Shown: positions 9,088 through 18,034 of the stretch, one piece after another
How positions within the stretch are numbered: position 1 is the stretch's first letter
Layout: each line of letters starts with the position of its first letter
The notes under the pieces: generated by a model
Seen by the model: only the letters and a program-made list of their open reading frames with translations
Databases searched by the model: none
Told to the model about the DNA's origin: nothing
From: Psychrobium sp. MM17-31
GTDB taxonomy: Bacteria > Pseudomonadota > Gammaproteobacteria > Enterobacterales > Psychrobiaceae
Direction of reading: 5' to 3'
Length of the DNA: 64,000 nt
Assembly: GCF_022347785.1 (NCBI RefSeq)
Contig: NZ_JAKRGA010000002.1
Coordinates: 682,001 to 746,000, forward strand
Program-made: the position numbers and the translations under genes

Positions 9088-9531
9088 TTACGACAACCAG
9101 CCTGTTTTCATCGATACACCGACAAAAACAAACAAAACCGAGGTAATAGTGACCGGAATAATATGCCATGCCAGCGCAATAATATTGTCAGCAGATAATT
9201 TGGGGATAATACGCAGCCTTGCATCGACAGCTAACATCGCTGTGAGTAGCAATAAGCCGAGTTTGAGACTGATTATCTTAGCCACTGGATTGCTCCAATC
9301 TAACCACTGACTGTGATCGGGTAACAGAGAAAACGCCATATAAAAACCCGTGGTGACTTGAATAACAAGCGCTGGAATACCTATTTTTTCATAACCTTGT
9401 TCAAAGGTTCTTAAATACTCAACATCCTTGGTTTTTAGCGCGCGTGGCAAAATGGTTGTTGCTAACACTAAGTGGCCGCCAGTCCAAATTGTTGCAGCTA
9501 GAATGTGTAGAAGTAGCGCAAGTGAATACAT
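9088..9531 (-). CDS. CopD-family-like integral membrane protein
   Basis: This is a 147-residue inner-membrane protein with four hydrophobic helices (about 1-22, 53-70, 84-104, 118-140). The pattern resembles CopD/copper-resistance D-domain proteins: His8 and Trp16-Thr-Gly-Gly-His20 (HILAATIWTGGHL) in helix 1, and a late helix with WHIIPVT. These histidines are the usual candidate metal or haem ligands in that family. It follows rlmB on the same strand but a terminator lies between, so it is probably transcribed separately. Function is not established. Confidence 0.75.
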   Translation of the reverse strand: MYSLALLLHILAATIWTGGHLVLATTILPRALKTKDVEYLRTFEQGYEKIGIPALVIQVTTGFYMAFSLLPDHSQWLDWSNPVAKIISLKLGLLLLTAMLAVDARLRIIPKLSADNIIALAWHIIPVTITSVLFVFVGVSMKTGWLS

Positions 9532-9601
9532 GATTGTTCTCCAAGCATAGGTCTACTGAAGACAATAATAGATGCACGGAGAAACAATATTGATCGCAAA
9601 C

Positions 9602-9630
9602 AAAAAAGGTTCGCAATGAGCGAACCTTTT
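9602..9630 (-). terminator. Terminator after rlmB
   Basis: A hairpin with arms AAAAGGTTCGC and GCGAACCTTTT is followed on the minus strand by a T tract. It lies 23 bp after the rlmB stop and ends the rnr-rlmB transcript. Confidence 0.88.
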
Positions 9631-9652
9631 AAAGCCAGTGCTGCAAAATCTA

Positions 9653-10393
9653 TTACAAACCGCGCTGACGCACCACTTCGAATAAACAAATACCCGTAGT
9701 TACCGAGACGTTAAGGCTTGAAACACTGCCCGCCATCGGCAATGACACCAAGCTATCACAATGTTCGCGTGTTAGGCGGCGCATGCCGCTACCTTCGGCG
9801 CCCATCACAACGGCAATAGGACCGGTTAACTTAGTATCGAATAACGGCTGACTCGCCTCGCCTGCTGTACCGTAAATCCAGATACCACGCGCTTGAATGT
9901 CACGCATGGTGCGAGCAAGGTTGGTCACTTGAATTAGCGGCATAGTTTCAGCAGCACCACAGGCAACTTTGCGTACCACAGGTGTTAGTGATGCAGCATT
10001 GTCTTTAGGCACGATAACCGCGTGTACACCAGCAGCATCGGCGCTACGAATACAAGCACCGAGATTATGCGGATCGGTTACGCCATCGAGGATCAATAAA
10101 AACGGCTGTTCGTTCGCTTCAATAATGGCATCTAGGTCAGCTTCTGTTTTTACGCGAGCAGCGCGAGCATTAGCCATAATGCCTTGGTGAGACTCACCAC
10201 GAGCGCGATCTTCAAGTGCCTTTTTACCGACAAAAGAGACACTCACGCCATACTGACGCGCCAAACCAATTACGCGGTTCATACGCTCATCATCGCGACC
10301 TTTTAAGGCGAAGATTTCTAAAATGCGCTCAGGTTCGTTGTTTAATACGGCTTCGATACTGTGAAGGCCGAACAATAAATCGTGTTTACTCAT
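9653..10393 (-). CDS. rlmB: 23S rRNA Gm2251 2'-O-methyltransferase RlmB
   Basis: RlmB methylates the ribose of G2251 in the 23S rRNA P-loop using S-adenosylmethionine. The 246-residue protein has the N-terminal substrate domain (LLFGLHSIEAVLNNEPERIL) and the SPOUT knot motifs: motif 1 LDGVTDPHNLGACIRSADAA (about 114), motif 2 VMGAEGSGMRRL (about 198), and motif 3 LPMAGSVSSLNVSVTTGICL at the end. It starts 15 bp after rnr, so the two form an operon, as in many gammaproteobacteria. Confidence 0.97.
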   Translation of the reverse strand: MSKHDLLFGLHSIEAVLNNEPERILEIFALKGRDDERMNRVIGLARQYGVSVSFVGKKALEDRARGESHQGIMANARAARVKTEADLDAIIEANEQPFLLILDGVTDPHNLGACIRSADAAGVHAVIVPKDNAASLTPVVRKVACGAAETMPLIQVTNLARTMRDIQARGIWIYGTAGEASQPLFDTKLTGPIAVVMGAEGSGMRRLTREHCDSLVSLPMAGSVSSLNVSVTTGICLFEVVRQRGL

Positions 10394-10407
10394 TGGTGGA
10401 TCGTACT

Positions 10408-12858
10408 CTATTTCTTTTTCGCTTTAGCGCGGGCATTTTTACCAGCGCGAGAAGTTGTTTTCTTGGTTGCAGCTTTTTTGCCAGCGCTTTTCTTCGCTGG
10501 CTTAGCAGCGGACTTTTTAGCCCCCGTCGATTTAGTGGCTTTTTTAGCAGTGCTCTTCGACTCAGCTTTTTTACCGCTGCTGCGTTTATTAACCGCAGAC
10601 GACTTAGCTGGGCCACCAGCTTTGCTAGCACCACGTGTTTTACGACGTTGCTTTAGCTTAAAATCGGCAACGACTAAATCGATTTTCTTTTCATCAAGGT
10701 TAACCGACGCCACTTTCACAGCAATGCGATCTCCCATGTGATAAGTGGTATTTGAATGCTCTGCTACCAAACGCGCTTTCACTTGATCAAAGTGGTAATA
10801 ATCCTCAGGCAAGGCGCTAATGTGTAGCAAACCTTCGATATTAATATCGTCAAGACGCACAAAACAGCCAAAGCTGGTTACTGTGCTGATAGTGCCTTCA
10901 AAGCTATCGCCAATGTGCTCTAGCATGTATTCACACTTGAGCCAGTCGTTCACATCACGCGTTGCATCATCGGCGCGGCGCTCAGTCATTGAGCAGTGTT
11001 CACCCAAGCCAGACATCTCGTCATCGTCGTAAACATAGGCGCCAATCTGCTGGCCATGAGCCTTAGTCAGCTGCTTGTTTTTCACCAAGATTGATTTGAT
11101 GGTGCGATGCAAAATCAAATCAGGGTAACGACGAATTGGTGAGGTAAAATGACTGTAGTTAGTCAACGCCAAACCAAAATGACCATCGTTATCTGGTGCG
11201 TAAACCGCCTGTCTCATCGAGCGCAGCAACATGATTTGAATTAGCTCGCTGTCTGGACGATCTTTAACACTATCAAGCAGTGCTGCATAATCTTTTGGCT
11301 GTGGTTTGTTACCACCGCCTAATTCTAACCCGAGCTCACCGAGGAAAGCGCGGAAGTTCATCAACTTTTCGTCACCTGGTGTGTCGTGAACACGGAATAA
11401 TGCATTGCCTTGATGCTTTTCAACAAACTTTGCAGAAGCAACATTGGCTAAGATCATGCATTCTTCAATCATCTTATGCGCGTCGTTACGCACTAAGGGC
11501 ACGATAGATTCGATCTTGCGATTGTCATCGAAAATAAACTGAGTTTCACTGCTTTCAAAGGCAATGGCTCCACGCTCTAATCGACGAGCATTTAACGCAC
11601 TATACAGGCGGTGTAACTCTTCTAACTCTGGCACGCGCTCTTTGTACTCCTCCCGTAGCGCTTCATCGCCATCGAGAATGGCAGCAACCTTAGTGTAGGT
11701 AAAACGGGCATGTGAATTCATTACCGCTGGATAGAATTTGTGACCAGACAGGTTACCCGCTTCACTTATCGTCATTTCACACACCATACATAGGCGATCA
11801 ACGTGCGGATTAAGTGAACACAAACCGTTTGATAACACTTCCGGCAGCATTGGAATTACATTACCCGGGAAATACACTGAGTTACCACGATCAAAGGCTT
11901 CGTTATCTAAGGCGCTATTTTTGGCAACATAGCTACTCACATCGGCAATAGCGACCCATAAACGCCAACCACCACTTTTTTTGCGCTCACAGTAAACTGC
12001 GTCATCGAAATCACGAGCGTCTTCGCCATCGATGGTGACTAGTGGTAAATCGCGTAAATCGACGCGGTTGAGCTTAGCTTCTTCGGGTACTTCTTCTGAT
12101 AAGCCAGCAATTTCATCGAGCACGGCTTGTGAAAATTCATGTGGAAGATCGTGATTACGCAGCGCAATTTCGATTTCCATCCCTGGATCCATTTCATCAC
12201 CCATGATTTGGGTAACAACGCCTAGTGGGCTTTGGTGACGCGTTGGTCGCTTAGTAATACTCACTAACACAACTTGGCCATTGCGAGCGCCGTTAATCTG
12301 ATCATTTGGAATAATGATATCTTGGGCAATGCGCGCTTCATCAGGCACGACAAAGCAAATATCACCATCGACAAAGAATCGGCCAACGTATTCCGTTTTA
12401 CCAAACTCAACCACGCGCACAATACGCGCATCGCGCTTGCCACGGCCAAAGCTACTGTGCTGGGCTAGCACGGTATCGCCGTGAAATACGGTATGCATTT
12501 GCTTTTGATCGACAAATAAGTCTTTACCGCCATCATCTGGGCGGAAAAAACCAAAACCATCGCGGTGACCAATGATCTTGCCACGCAATAAATCCATGCG
12601 CTCAGGCAGGCCGTAGCTGCCATTGCGAATATAAACAGCTTGTCCATCGCGCTCCATTGCGCGCAAACGACGGCGCAATCCTTCTAATGAATCTTCATCA
12701 GTAATATTAAAAGCTTCGGCGATTTGTTCTCGTTTGAGGGGAGCGTCAGAATTCTTGAGTAGTTCTAGGATAAGTTCGCGGCTGGCGATAGGGTTTTCGT
12801 ATTTTTGTTGTTCCCGTTCAAAATGTGGATCTTGATCGGCAGTAAAGTTTTTTGTCAT
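10408..12858 (-). CDS. rnr: Ribonuclease R
   Basis: RNase R is a processive 3'-5' exoribonuclease that degrades structured RNA. The 816 residues hold an N-terminal winged helix, two cold-shock domains (GKIIGHRDGFGFFRPD marks the first) and the RNB catalytic domain. The catalytic acidic cluster is DGEDARDFDDAVYCE (about residues 277-291). Next come the S1 domain (GTISTVTSFGCFVRLDDINI) and a Lys/Ala/Ser-rich tail of about 85 residues (KKAATKKTTSRAG). The tail is longer and more basic than in many homologues and is probably disordered and RNA-binding. First gene of rnr-rlmB. Confidence 0.98.
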   Translation of the reverse strand: MTKNFTADQDPHFEREQQKYENPIASRELILELLKNSDAPLKREQIAEAFNITDEDSLEGLRRRLRAMERDGQAVYIRNGSYGLPERMDLLRGKIIGHRDGFGFFRPDDGGKDLFVDQKQMHTVFHGDTVLAQHSSFGRGKRDARIVRVVEFGKTEYVGRFFVDGDICFVVPDEARIAQDIIIPNDQINGARNGQVVLVSITKRPTRHQSPLGVVTQIMGDEMDPGMEIEIALRNHDLPHEFSQAVLDEIAGLSEEVPEEAKLNRVDLRDLPLVTIDGEDARDFDDAVYCERKKSGGWRLWVAIADVSSYVAKNSALDNEAFDRGNSVYFPGNVIPMLPEVLSNGLCSLNPHVDRLCMVCEMTISEAGNLSGHKFYPAVMNSHARFTYTKVAAILDGDEALREEYKERVPELEELHRLYSALNARRLERGAIAFESSETQFIFDDNRKIESIVPLVRNDAHKMIEECMILANVASAKFVEKHQGNALFRVHDTPGDEKLMNFRAFLGELGLELGGGNKPQPKDYAALLDSVKDRPDSELIQIMLLRSMRQAVYAPDNDGHFGLALTNYSHFTSPIRRYPDLILHRTIKSILVKNKQLTKAHGQQIGAYVYDDDEMSGLGEHCSMTERRADDATRDVNDWLKCEYMLEHIGDSFEGTISTVTSFGCFVRLDDINIEGLLHISALPEDYYHFDQVKARLVAEHSNTTYHMGDRIAVKVASVNLDEKKIDLVVADFKLKQRRKTRGASKAGGPAKSSAVNKRSSGKKAESKSTAKKATKSTGAKKSAAKPAKKSAGKKAATKKTTSRAGKNARAKAKKK

Positions 12859-13116
12859 TCAGTTTCGTCATTATTTTAAAATTCGGCGGCAGTATAACAG
12901 ATATAACGACAACTGCCTAAAAATGAAACGACGTTTCACATAAATTTCATAACAGACTCCTAAATATTTTCATTTCGCATTTTCAAAATGCAAAACAGAT
13001 TTAATCACCAATCAACAAAATAACGTAAACAATTGAATGTTAACACTTATTTTTATTGGCACGACGACTGCTATTACTAAGCATCATTTCAACTTTTCGA
13101 TGAGGAATGGCAGCCC

Positions 13117-15234
13117 ATGTTAAATTCAAATAAGAAATTCGCGATTAGTACCCTAACCCTGTGCGTAGCAATAGGTGCTCAATGCTACGCTAAAGCCAAC
13201 GCGCAGCCATTCACCGAATGTCCGACAGAGGCCTTTCTAATTCAAGATAAAATTGCCAATCTATACGGCGTCAAGCTAGCAACAGGATTCTATGAAAAAC
13301 TCTCTCCTAACGACTGGGGTCAACAGAAAATGAATGCGCTGGCATTTAATTTTCACGATCAATATCTCTATGCTTACAACTACTATTACAACTCAGTAGT
13401 GCGTATCGACTCAAACTACCAAGTAACACCGATGACCATGACAGGTATGCCAAATAGAGGTTTTTACATCGGTGATATTTCACTAGAAGAGAATACCTAT
13501 TATCTCTATCGCCCCGGCTCAAATTACGGCCTTTACCGTATGTCACTCGATGCGGCTGATAGTAATTACATGCAGTTAGAGCGCGTTGTTAATGGTTCAA
13601 CATTAAACCTCGCCATTTACGACATGGCATTTCATCCAACGAATGGCAGTGCCTACGCCGTCGATCGCTGGGGTAACTTATGGCAGATCGATGTTGAAAA
13701 TGGTACTAGCGAAAAACTGAGTAATGTTGGCCAATCTGGTACCTTTGGCGCGGTTTATTTCGATGTCACAGGCAATCTCTATATCAGCCGCAATAACGAT
13801 GGCAAAATCTTTCGCATCAATACCAATTGGGATTATCCAGTTGCAGAGTTTTTCGCCCAAGGTCCAGCGTCGAGCAACAATGATGGTGCACGTTGTGCCC
13901 TAGCACCTATTGTCTCTGTTGAAGCATCTACAACAGACTTTGGCCGTGCGCCGGATTATTACGGCACCAGTATTAACAACAATGGCGCACGCCATGAGAT
14001 TGAAGCGGGTGAATTATATTTAGGCGACACAGTGCTAGCTGAGCCAAACGCCTATGCTAGCAATGGCACCGATATCGATGACAACGACGGTGTTGCTTTT
14101 GTCACTGGCATCGAAGCTGGTAAAACGGCCATTGTTAGTGTCGACGCATCATCATCTGGCTTGCTCAGCGCATGGATCGATTTTGACAAAAATGGCGCCT
14201 TTGATGACGATGAGCAAATCTTTACTGATCTAGCCGTTAATGCAGGCACTAACAACCTTGCCTATGACGTTCCAACATGGAGTGTTGCTGGCTCAAGTTG
14301 GGCGAGATTTAGAATCAGCTCGCAAACGGGACTATCACCAATCGGCGGCGCAGCTGATGGCGAGGTGGAAGATTATGCCATTAATATCGCTGAGCAAAAT
14401 GTTATTGCAACGCACTACCCGTCTGAAAACGGTTGGGCAACTTTGGCTTTTGAAGATAACTGGCCACTAATGGGCGACTACGACATGAACGACGTAGTAG
14501 TGCAATACAATCTGGCATCTTATGCCGTCGATAACAATCTCATGCGCGTCAAAATATCAGGCAAAGTGATGGCAACAGGTGCGTCATATCACAACGGTTT
14601 CGCCTTCAGACTGCCAGGCTTATTACGCAGTGAAGTCGACACAAGCCGTTTGAGCTACAAAATCAATGGTGTAGCCCAACAGACATCGCCGCTAGAAGAG
14701 GGTCGCAATGAAGCTATTTTCATTATTGCCGATGATCTTGCCAACTATGTTACCGCTGGAGAAAACTGCAAATACTACCGCACTGAACCCGGTTGTGGAT
14801 CGAATATTCAAATGACCTTCGAGTTAGAAGTTCCGATGCAAGCCAATAAAGATAAAGCAGAGGTTGCGGCTTTCCCTTACGATCCCTTTATCTTCGCTGC
14901 GCAAGGCTTTCAACGTAGTTACATCTTTGGTGAAGCCCCAAACAGACGTTTTGAAGTTCATTTGAAAAACCAAGCCCCAACAGAAGCCTTCCAAGCGAAC
15001 TTCTTCGGCCGTGGCGATGATGCATCGGATGCAGACAATCAACAATACTTCATCAATGCCAATGGCATGCCGTGGGCGATAAATGTGCCATATGAATGGG
15101 AACACCCTATTGAATACATGGACATTAAGTTCGCCTACCCAGACTTCCATGGATTTGTAAGTAGTTCAGGTCAGTCGAATCTAGATTGGTATAAAGCAGA
15201 AAAAGCCACCACCAAAAACGTATTCAAAGAATAA
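13117..15234 (+). CDS. Secreted LruC-domain protein with GEVEDY domain
   Basis: This is a 705-residue exported protein with an N-terminal signal peptide (cleavage near residue 28). Residues about 45-270 resemble a beta-propeller-like repeat region (recurring short blocks such as AVDRWGNLWQID and DVTGNLYISRNNDG). A GEVEDY-type domain follows, with GLLSAWIDFDKNGAFDDDEQ and GEVEDYAINI near residue 430. The C-terminal LruC/DUF4842 domain carries WATLAFEDNWPLMGDYDMND. Several Asp-rich loops look calcium-binding. Families of this kind are secreted or surface proteins of unknown role. GAGGA lies upstream of the ATG. A small lipoprotein gene follows after 51 bp, likely in the same transcript. Confidence 0.85.
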   Translation: MLNSNKKFAISTLTLCVAIGAQCYAKANAQPFTECPTEAFLIQDKIANLYGVKLATGFYEKLSPNDWGQQKMNALAFNFHDQYLYAYNYYYNSVVRIDSNYQVTPMTMTGMPNRGFYIGDISLEENTYYLYRPGSNYGLYRMSLDAADSNYMQLERVVNGSTLNLAIYDMAFHPTNGSAYAVDRWGNLWQIDVENGTSEKLSNVGQSGTFGAVYFDVTGNLYISRNNDGKIFRINTNWDYPVAEFFAQGPASSNNDGARCALAPIVSVEASTTDFGRAPDYYGTSINNNGARHEIEAGELYLGDTVLAEPNAYASNGTDIDDNDGVAFVTGIEAGKTAIVSVDASSSGLLSAWIDFDKNGAFDDDEQIFTDLAVNAGTNNLAYDVPTWSVAGSSWARFRISSQTGLSPIGGAADGEVEDYAINIAEQNVIATHYPSENGWATLAFEDNWPLMGDYDMNDVVVQYNLASYAVDNNLMRVKISGKVMATGASYHNGFAFRLPGLLRSEVDTSRLSYKINGVAQQTSPLEEGRNEAIFIIADDLANYVTAGENCKYYRTEPGCGSNIQMTFELEVPMQANKDKAEVAAFPYDPFIFAAQGFQRSYIFGEAPNRRFEVHLKNQAPTEAFQANFFGRGDDASDADNQQYFINANGMPWAINVPYEWEHPIEYMDIKFAYPDFHGFVSSSGQSNLDWYKAEKATTKNVFKE

Positions 15235-15285
15235 CGAACTGAATTTCCCATCGAAAACAGCCAATAGAGGGACGAGGAGAACAGC

Positions 15286-15831
15286 ATGAAGATCAAAACA
15301 TTAAGCCTAATTTCAATGACTAGTTTCGCATTAATAGCCTGCGGTGGAGGTGGAGGCGGTGGCAGTGACAGTAGCCAAGCAACGCCAGCGCCTGCGAGCA
15401 CAACACCGACGCCTACGCCGACCTCTACCCCAGCGCCAACGCCGACTCCGACGCCAACAGCAGTGCCAGCGCCCGTCGCAGATCCCAATGCGACATACGA
15501 AACAACAGCTGAGCTCATTGCTAATCGCGACTTTAATTTAAACCAAGAGTATCAGCTAACGGTAAACTACAAAGCACGAGAAGCACGCAACGTTTATTTG
15601 TCATTGTGTAGTGACTTTACGCAAACGCAAGAGAGTATCGAGGTTGATTACAACAGCTGCCTCATGCGCACAGCGACAAATAGCGACTATTCAGGCGTTG
15701 TGAATGTCGCCGCCGAAAACCAACAACTGGTGATGGCGATTTGGTATCTCGATGACATTAACAACCCAAGATTCGTGGTATGGGAAAATGATTCACAGCA
15801 AATTGGCGATAAGACCTTTGTTGTTAACTAA
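15286..15831 (+). CDS. Small lipoprotein with poly-Gly and Thr-Pro linker
   Basis: This encodes a 181-residue lipoprotein. The signal peptide ends in the lipobox LIAC (Cys about residue 19), followed directly by a run of eight Gly (residues 20-27) and a Thr/Pro/Ala-rich linker to about residue 70. The remaining 110 residues form a compact domain of unknown family (NLNQEYQLTVNYKAREARNV, two Cys at LSLCSDF and NSCLMR that may form a disulphide). The position 51 bp after the LruC-domain gene suggests an envelope-associated pair. The linker is encoded by near-repetitive CCGACG-type DNA, which is slippage-prone. Confidence 0.8.
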   Translation: MKIKTLSLISMTSFALIACGGGGGGGSDSSQATPAPASTTPTPTPTSTPAPTPTPTPTAVPAPVADPNATYETTAELIANRDFNLNQEYQLTVNYKAREARNVYLSLCSDFTQTQESIEVDYNSCLMRTATNSDYSGVVNVAAENQQLVMAIWYLDDINNPRFVVWENDSQQIGDKTFVVN

Positions 15832-15836
15832 TAACG

Positions 15837-16382
15837 TTAACAGTCGGTATTGATATTAAATACAGGATCCTCACCAACAGCCGTTGGTAAAATGTATTCC
15901 ACGTAACAACGGCTGATTTGATTAATAACCCGTGGATCGGTAATGGTGTTTAAACCTGTTGGTGCAGTACGGCTGCGCTTTGCACTTTGCCCACCAACTA
16001 CACCGGGTTCATAGGTGAAGTCCCAGTCTTGTGGTATCTCTACGTCGAGGATTGCCTCAAAGTCTGCAACAGCTCTAGCAGGTACAGGATCATAAGCAAA
16101 GTAGCCATAGCGTGTGCGAATCAATGTGCCGTTGTAATCTAAATCGGTATAGGTCGTAGCATTAGCAATATTTGAAATCTGCGCTTTTGCATGAATCATT
16201 TGAGCGCTTGAGCGAAAGGTTCCCGCTAAGCCGTTAAGCGTCGCAACACGCGCTTCTTTAGAAACATCAATAAACCTGGGCGCTGCGGTAATGGCTAATA
16301 TCCCGAGAATAATAATCACCACGATAAGCTCAATTAAGGTAAAGCCGCTTTGTAACTGAGAAGTTCTTGAGTTTCTACGCAT
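15837..16382 (-). CDS. Orphan type IV pilin-like protein (MSHA-like)
   Basis: This is a prepilin with the type III signal sequence: a short basic leader, Gly, then FTLIELIVVIIILGILAITA with Glu at position +5 for N-methylation and assembly. The following APRFIDVSKEARVATLNGLA and QMIHAKAQIS resemble MSHA pilins of Vibrio and Shewanella. Two Cys near the C-terminus (SRCYVEY and NTDC) fit the disulphide loop of such pilins. I prefer the internal ATG at 16382 because the open frame to 16421 makes an over-long leader. No pilus assembly genes are nearby. It converges with the lipoprotein gene, with only 5 bp between the stops. Confidence 0.85.
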   Translation of the reverse strand: MRRNSRTSQLQSGFTLIELIVVIIILGILAITAAPRFIDVSKEARVATLNGLAGTFRSSAQMIHAKAQISNIANATTYTDLDYNGTLIRTRYGYFAYDPVPARAVADFEAILDVEIPQDWDFTYEPGVVGGQSAKRSRTAPTGLNTITDPRVINQISRCYVEYILPTAVGEDPVFNINTDC

Positions 16383-16452
16383 AGTCCTAACTACAAATGA
16401 TCCTTTATACAACCCACTCATTTAAGCAGTAGACCATCGTAAATTCAATTAA

Positions 16453-16770
16453 CTATGGGTTTTTAATCACTTCAAACAAGCCAAATAAGATCAAGGTAAG
16501 TATATAACCAATGACCCGCCACAGCTTCGGCGTCATAATGGTTTCTGTTGTCTGCGAAAAGCGCGGCGAATATTTAATATTGAAGGCCTTGGGATAAGCA
16601 ATCATCAAAATACCACTAGCACATATTATCAACGCAAACGCAACGCGCCCGCCGCCATTGGCCAAGATGTCAGTTAAGTTTTCCAACATTTGATGATAGT
16701 AATCGATATATCCAGCAAATATCGCGATAAGAAAAAGAAGTAGCGCGAAAGCAACGCGTTTATGAGTCAC
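16453..16770 (-). CDS. Small membrane protein downstream of motX
   Basis: This encodes 105 residues with three hydrophobic helices (about 6-22, 42-60, 86-101), so it is probably an inner-membrane protein. I do not recognise the family. It begins with GTG (16770) 13 bp after the motX stop on the same strand, so it is likely co-transcribed with motX. No charged residue of the kind needed for ion flux in MotA/MotB is visible. A role in flagellar function is only suggested by position. Confidence 0.65.
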   Translation of the reverse strand: MTHKRVAFALLLFLIAIFAGYIDYYHQMLENLTDILANGGGRVAFALIICASGILMIAYPKAFNIKYSPRFSQTTETIMTPKLWRVIGYILTLILFGLFEVIKNP

Positions 16771-16783
16771 TACTGAAAATTAC

Positions 16784-17428
16784 CTATTTTAACAATGGGC
16801 GCTGTGCCCTGCGCACCACTCGTTCTGGCATTAAACGGGCAAGCTTGGCTAGCAACTGCTCAGCTTCGAGTCGTTTTTCATCATCGGCTATTATGGAGTT
16901 ATAAAGCCAGTGGTAAGCGTTTTCATAATCACGCGGACTCCCTTGTTCATCTGCGAGAATTTCAACTAAGCGAAATTGCGCCTTGAGATTTCCTAAACTG
17001 GCAGCTTCGGTGAGATAACGCAGAGCGCGTTTGAGATCTTTTTGGAAAAATTTACCGATGTGATAGTAACGGCCTAATTGCTCAATCGCCTCTACAAGTC
17101 CCTGATGCGCCGCCTGCTCCATCATATAAACACCATAGTTAGCATCGCGCGGCACACAAACGCCGTAGGCCAACATATCACCATAGAGAAATTGATAACT
17201 TGGTAGTTTTACGATTTCGGCACGAGCTTTAATATCCTCCACCAGCTGACAGTCATCTTTGCGCACTTGCTGCAAGTGGGTATTTTTAGCAATCATCGCC
17301 AACAGCTCACGCTGCGTATAAAGTTGAATCACCCCTTCTTCTTCCGCTGCCAGCACAGACTTTACTGGTAATAAGCTAGCCATGGCTGCACCACCAATTA
17401 ACAAAGATATTAGTAACTTTTTCATCAT
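16784..17428 (-). CDS. motX: Sodium-type flagellar motor protein MotX
   Basis: MotX is a periplasmic component of the T-ring of sodium-driven polar flagella, where with MotY it holds the PomAB stator. The 214-residue protein has a signal peptide (to about residue 27) and the MotX core QLYTQRELLAMIAKNTHLQQ, then DDCQLVEDIKARA, and three Sel1-like repeats (QFLYGDMLAYGVCVPRDANY, HQGLVEAIEQLGRYYHIGKF, SLGNLKAQFRLVEIL). The Cys pair in DDCQLV and YGVCVP fits a conserved disulphide. The ATG at 17428 follows GAGAG; a TTG one codon upstream opens the frame. No other flagellar gene is in the window, as usual for motX. Confidence 0.88.
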   Translation of the reverse strand: MMKKLLISLLIGGAAMASLLPVKSVLAAEEEGVIQLYTQRELLAMIAKNTHLQQVRKDDCQLVEDIKARAEIVKLPSYQFLYGDMLAYGVCVPRDANYGVYMMEQAAHQGLVEAIEQLGRYYHIGKFFQKDLKRALRYLTEAASLGNLKAQFRLVEILADEQGSPRDYENAYHWLYNSIIADDEKRLEAEQLLAKLARLMPERVVRRAQRPLLK

Positions 17429-17431
17429 CAA

Positions 17432-18034
17432 CTCTCATCACTCCCTATGTCCGGCTATTTCATCACAAATGTTGGCCGAAAACATATTATTTATTTTGTA
17501 AATCACTTATCCATCGTGCAATGTCTATGTATAAAATAACTTAAGAATTCAACAGCGCGAATTCTCCCCGTTTTTTATCGCCTTAAATGATAAATTGACC
17601 AATAAAAAAATCAGGGAAGATTTTTTAGTATTTGCCGCAGGGATGCGGATCAAATACGTTATTGAATAGGCAATTTGTTATTTAAGATAAAGCGATAAAA
17701 CATCGGGTCGCCTTTCTTTTGGATACTTTTCTTAGTAAGTCTCGTCCTGAGACTGATCGCTTCGCGACCAGCTAACGCAGTCCTAAAATGTTCCAGACAT
17801 TCTAGTGACGACGCACAAATTTGTTTGGAACAAATTTGAATAGTCGTCAGACTACCCGCAGGGTGAAATACACGGACGTATTTCATATAAGAAAAGTATC
17901 TGGTGTGCTATCTCCTATAGTCGATAATTACACCATATCTTGACAAGCACACCACACATTCTCGATCTAAATTATTTCAGCTTGCCATTTAAGGATATAC
18001 AATAGCGCCCTTTATTACCCAACAGGATAATCTC
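17432..18034. repeat. Non-coding region with nested inverted repeats between motX and rluA
   Basis: There is no convincing gene in these 600 bases. Three structures stand out. GTATTTG-CCGCA at 17628-17639 pairs with TGCGGATCAAATAC at 17644-17657. GGATACTTTTCTTA at 17721-17734 pairs with TAAGAAAAGTATCTGG at about 17887-17902, so a 150-bp insert is framed by inverted ends. Inside it a hairpin at 17807-17848 has an outer GACGAC/GTCGTC and an inner CAAATTTGTT/AACAAATTTG stem around the loop TGG. The arrangement resembles a dispersed miniature element. Promoters for motX and rluA must also lie here. Confidence 0.7.

Noticed and set aside
10216-10741. Long plus-strand frames opposite the end of rnr and rlmB
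   Set aside because: They mirror the Lys/Ala-rich tail of RNase R in the opposite strand, which creates long Phe/Leu-rich frames. No start signals.
15171-15518. Minus-strand frame rich in Gly and Val opposite the small lipoprotein gene
   Set aside because: It is the antisense reading of the Thr-Pro repeat linker and carries no independent coding signal.
17659-17886. A 75-residue open frame on the minus strand in the motX-rluA gap
   Set aside because: It lies wholly within inverted-repeat DNA, has no ribosome site and no recognisable domain, and its codons follow the hairpins. More likely a chance frame in a repeat.
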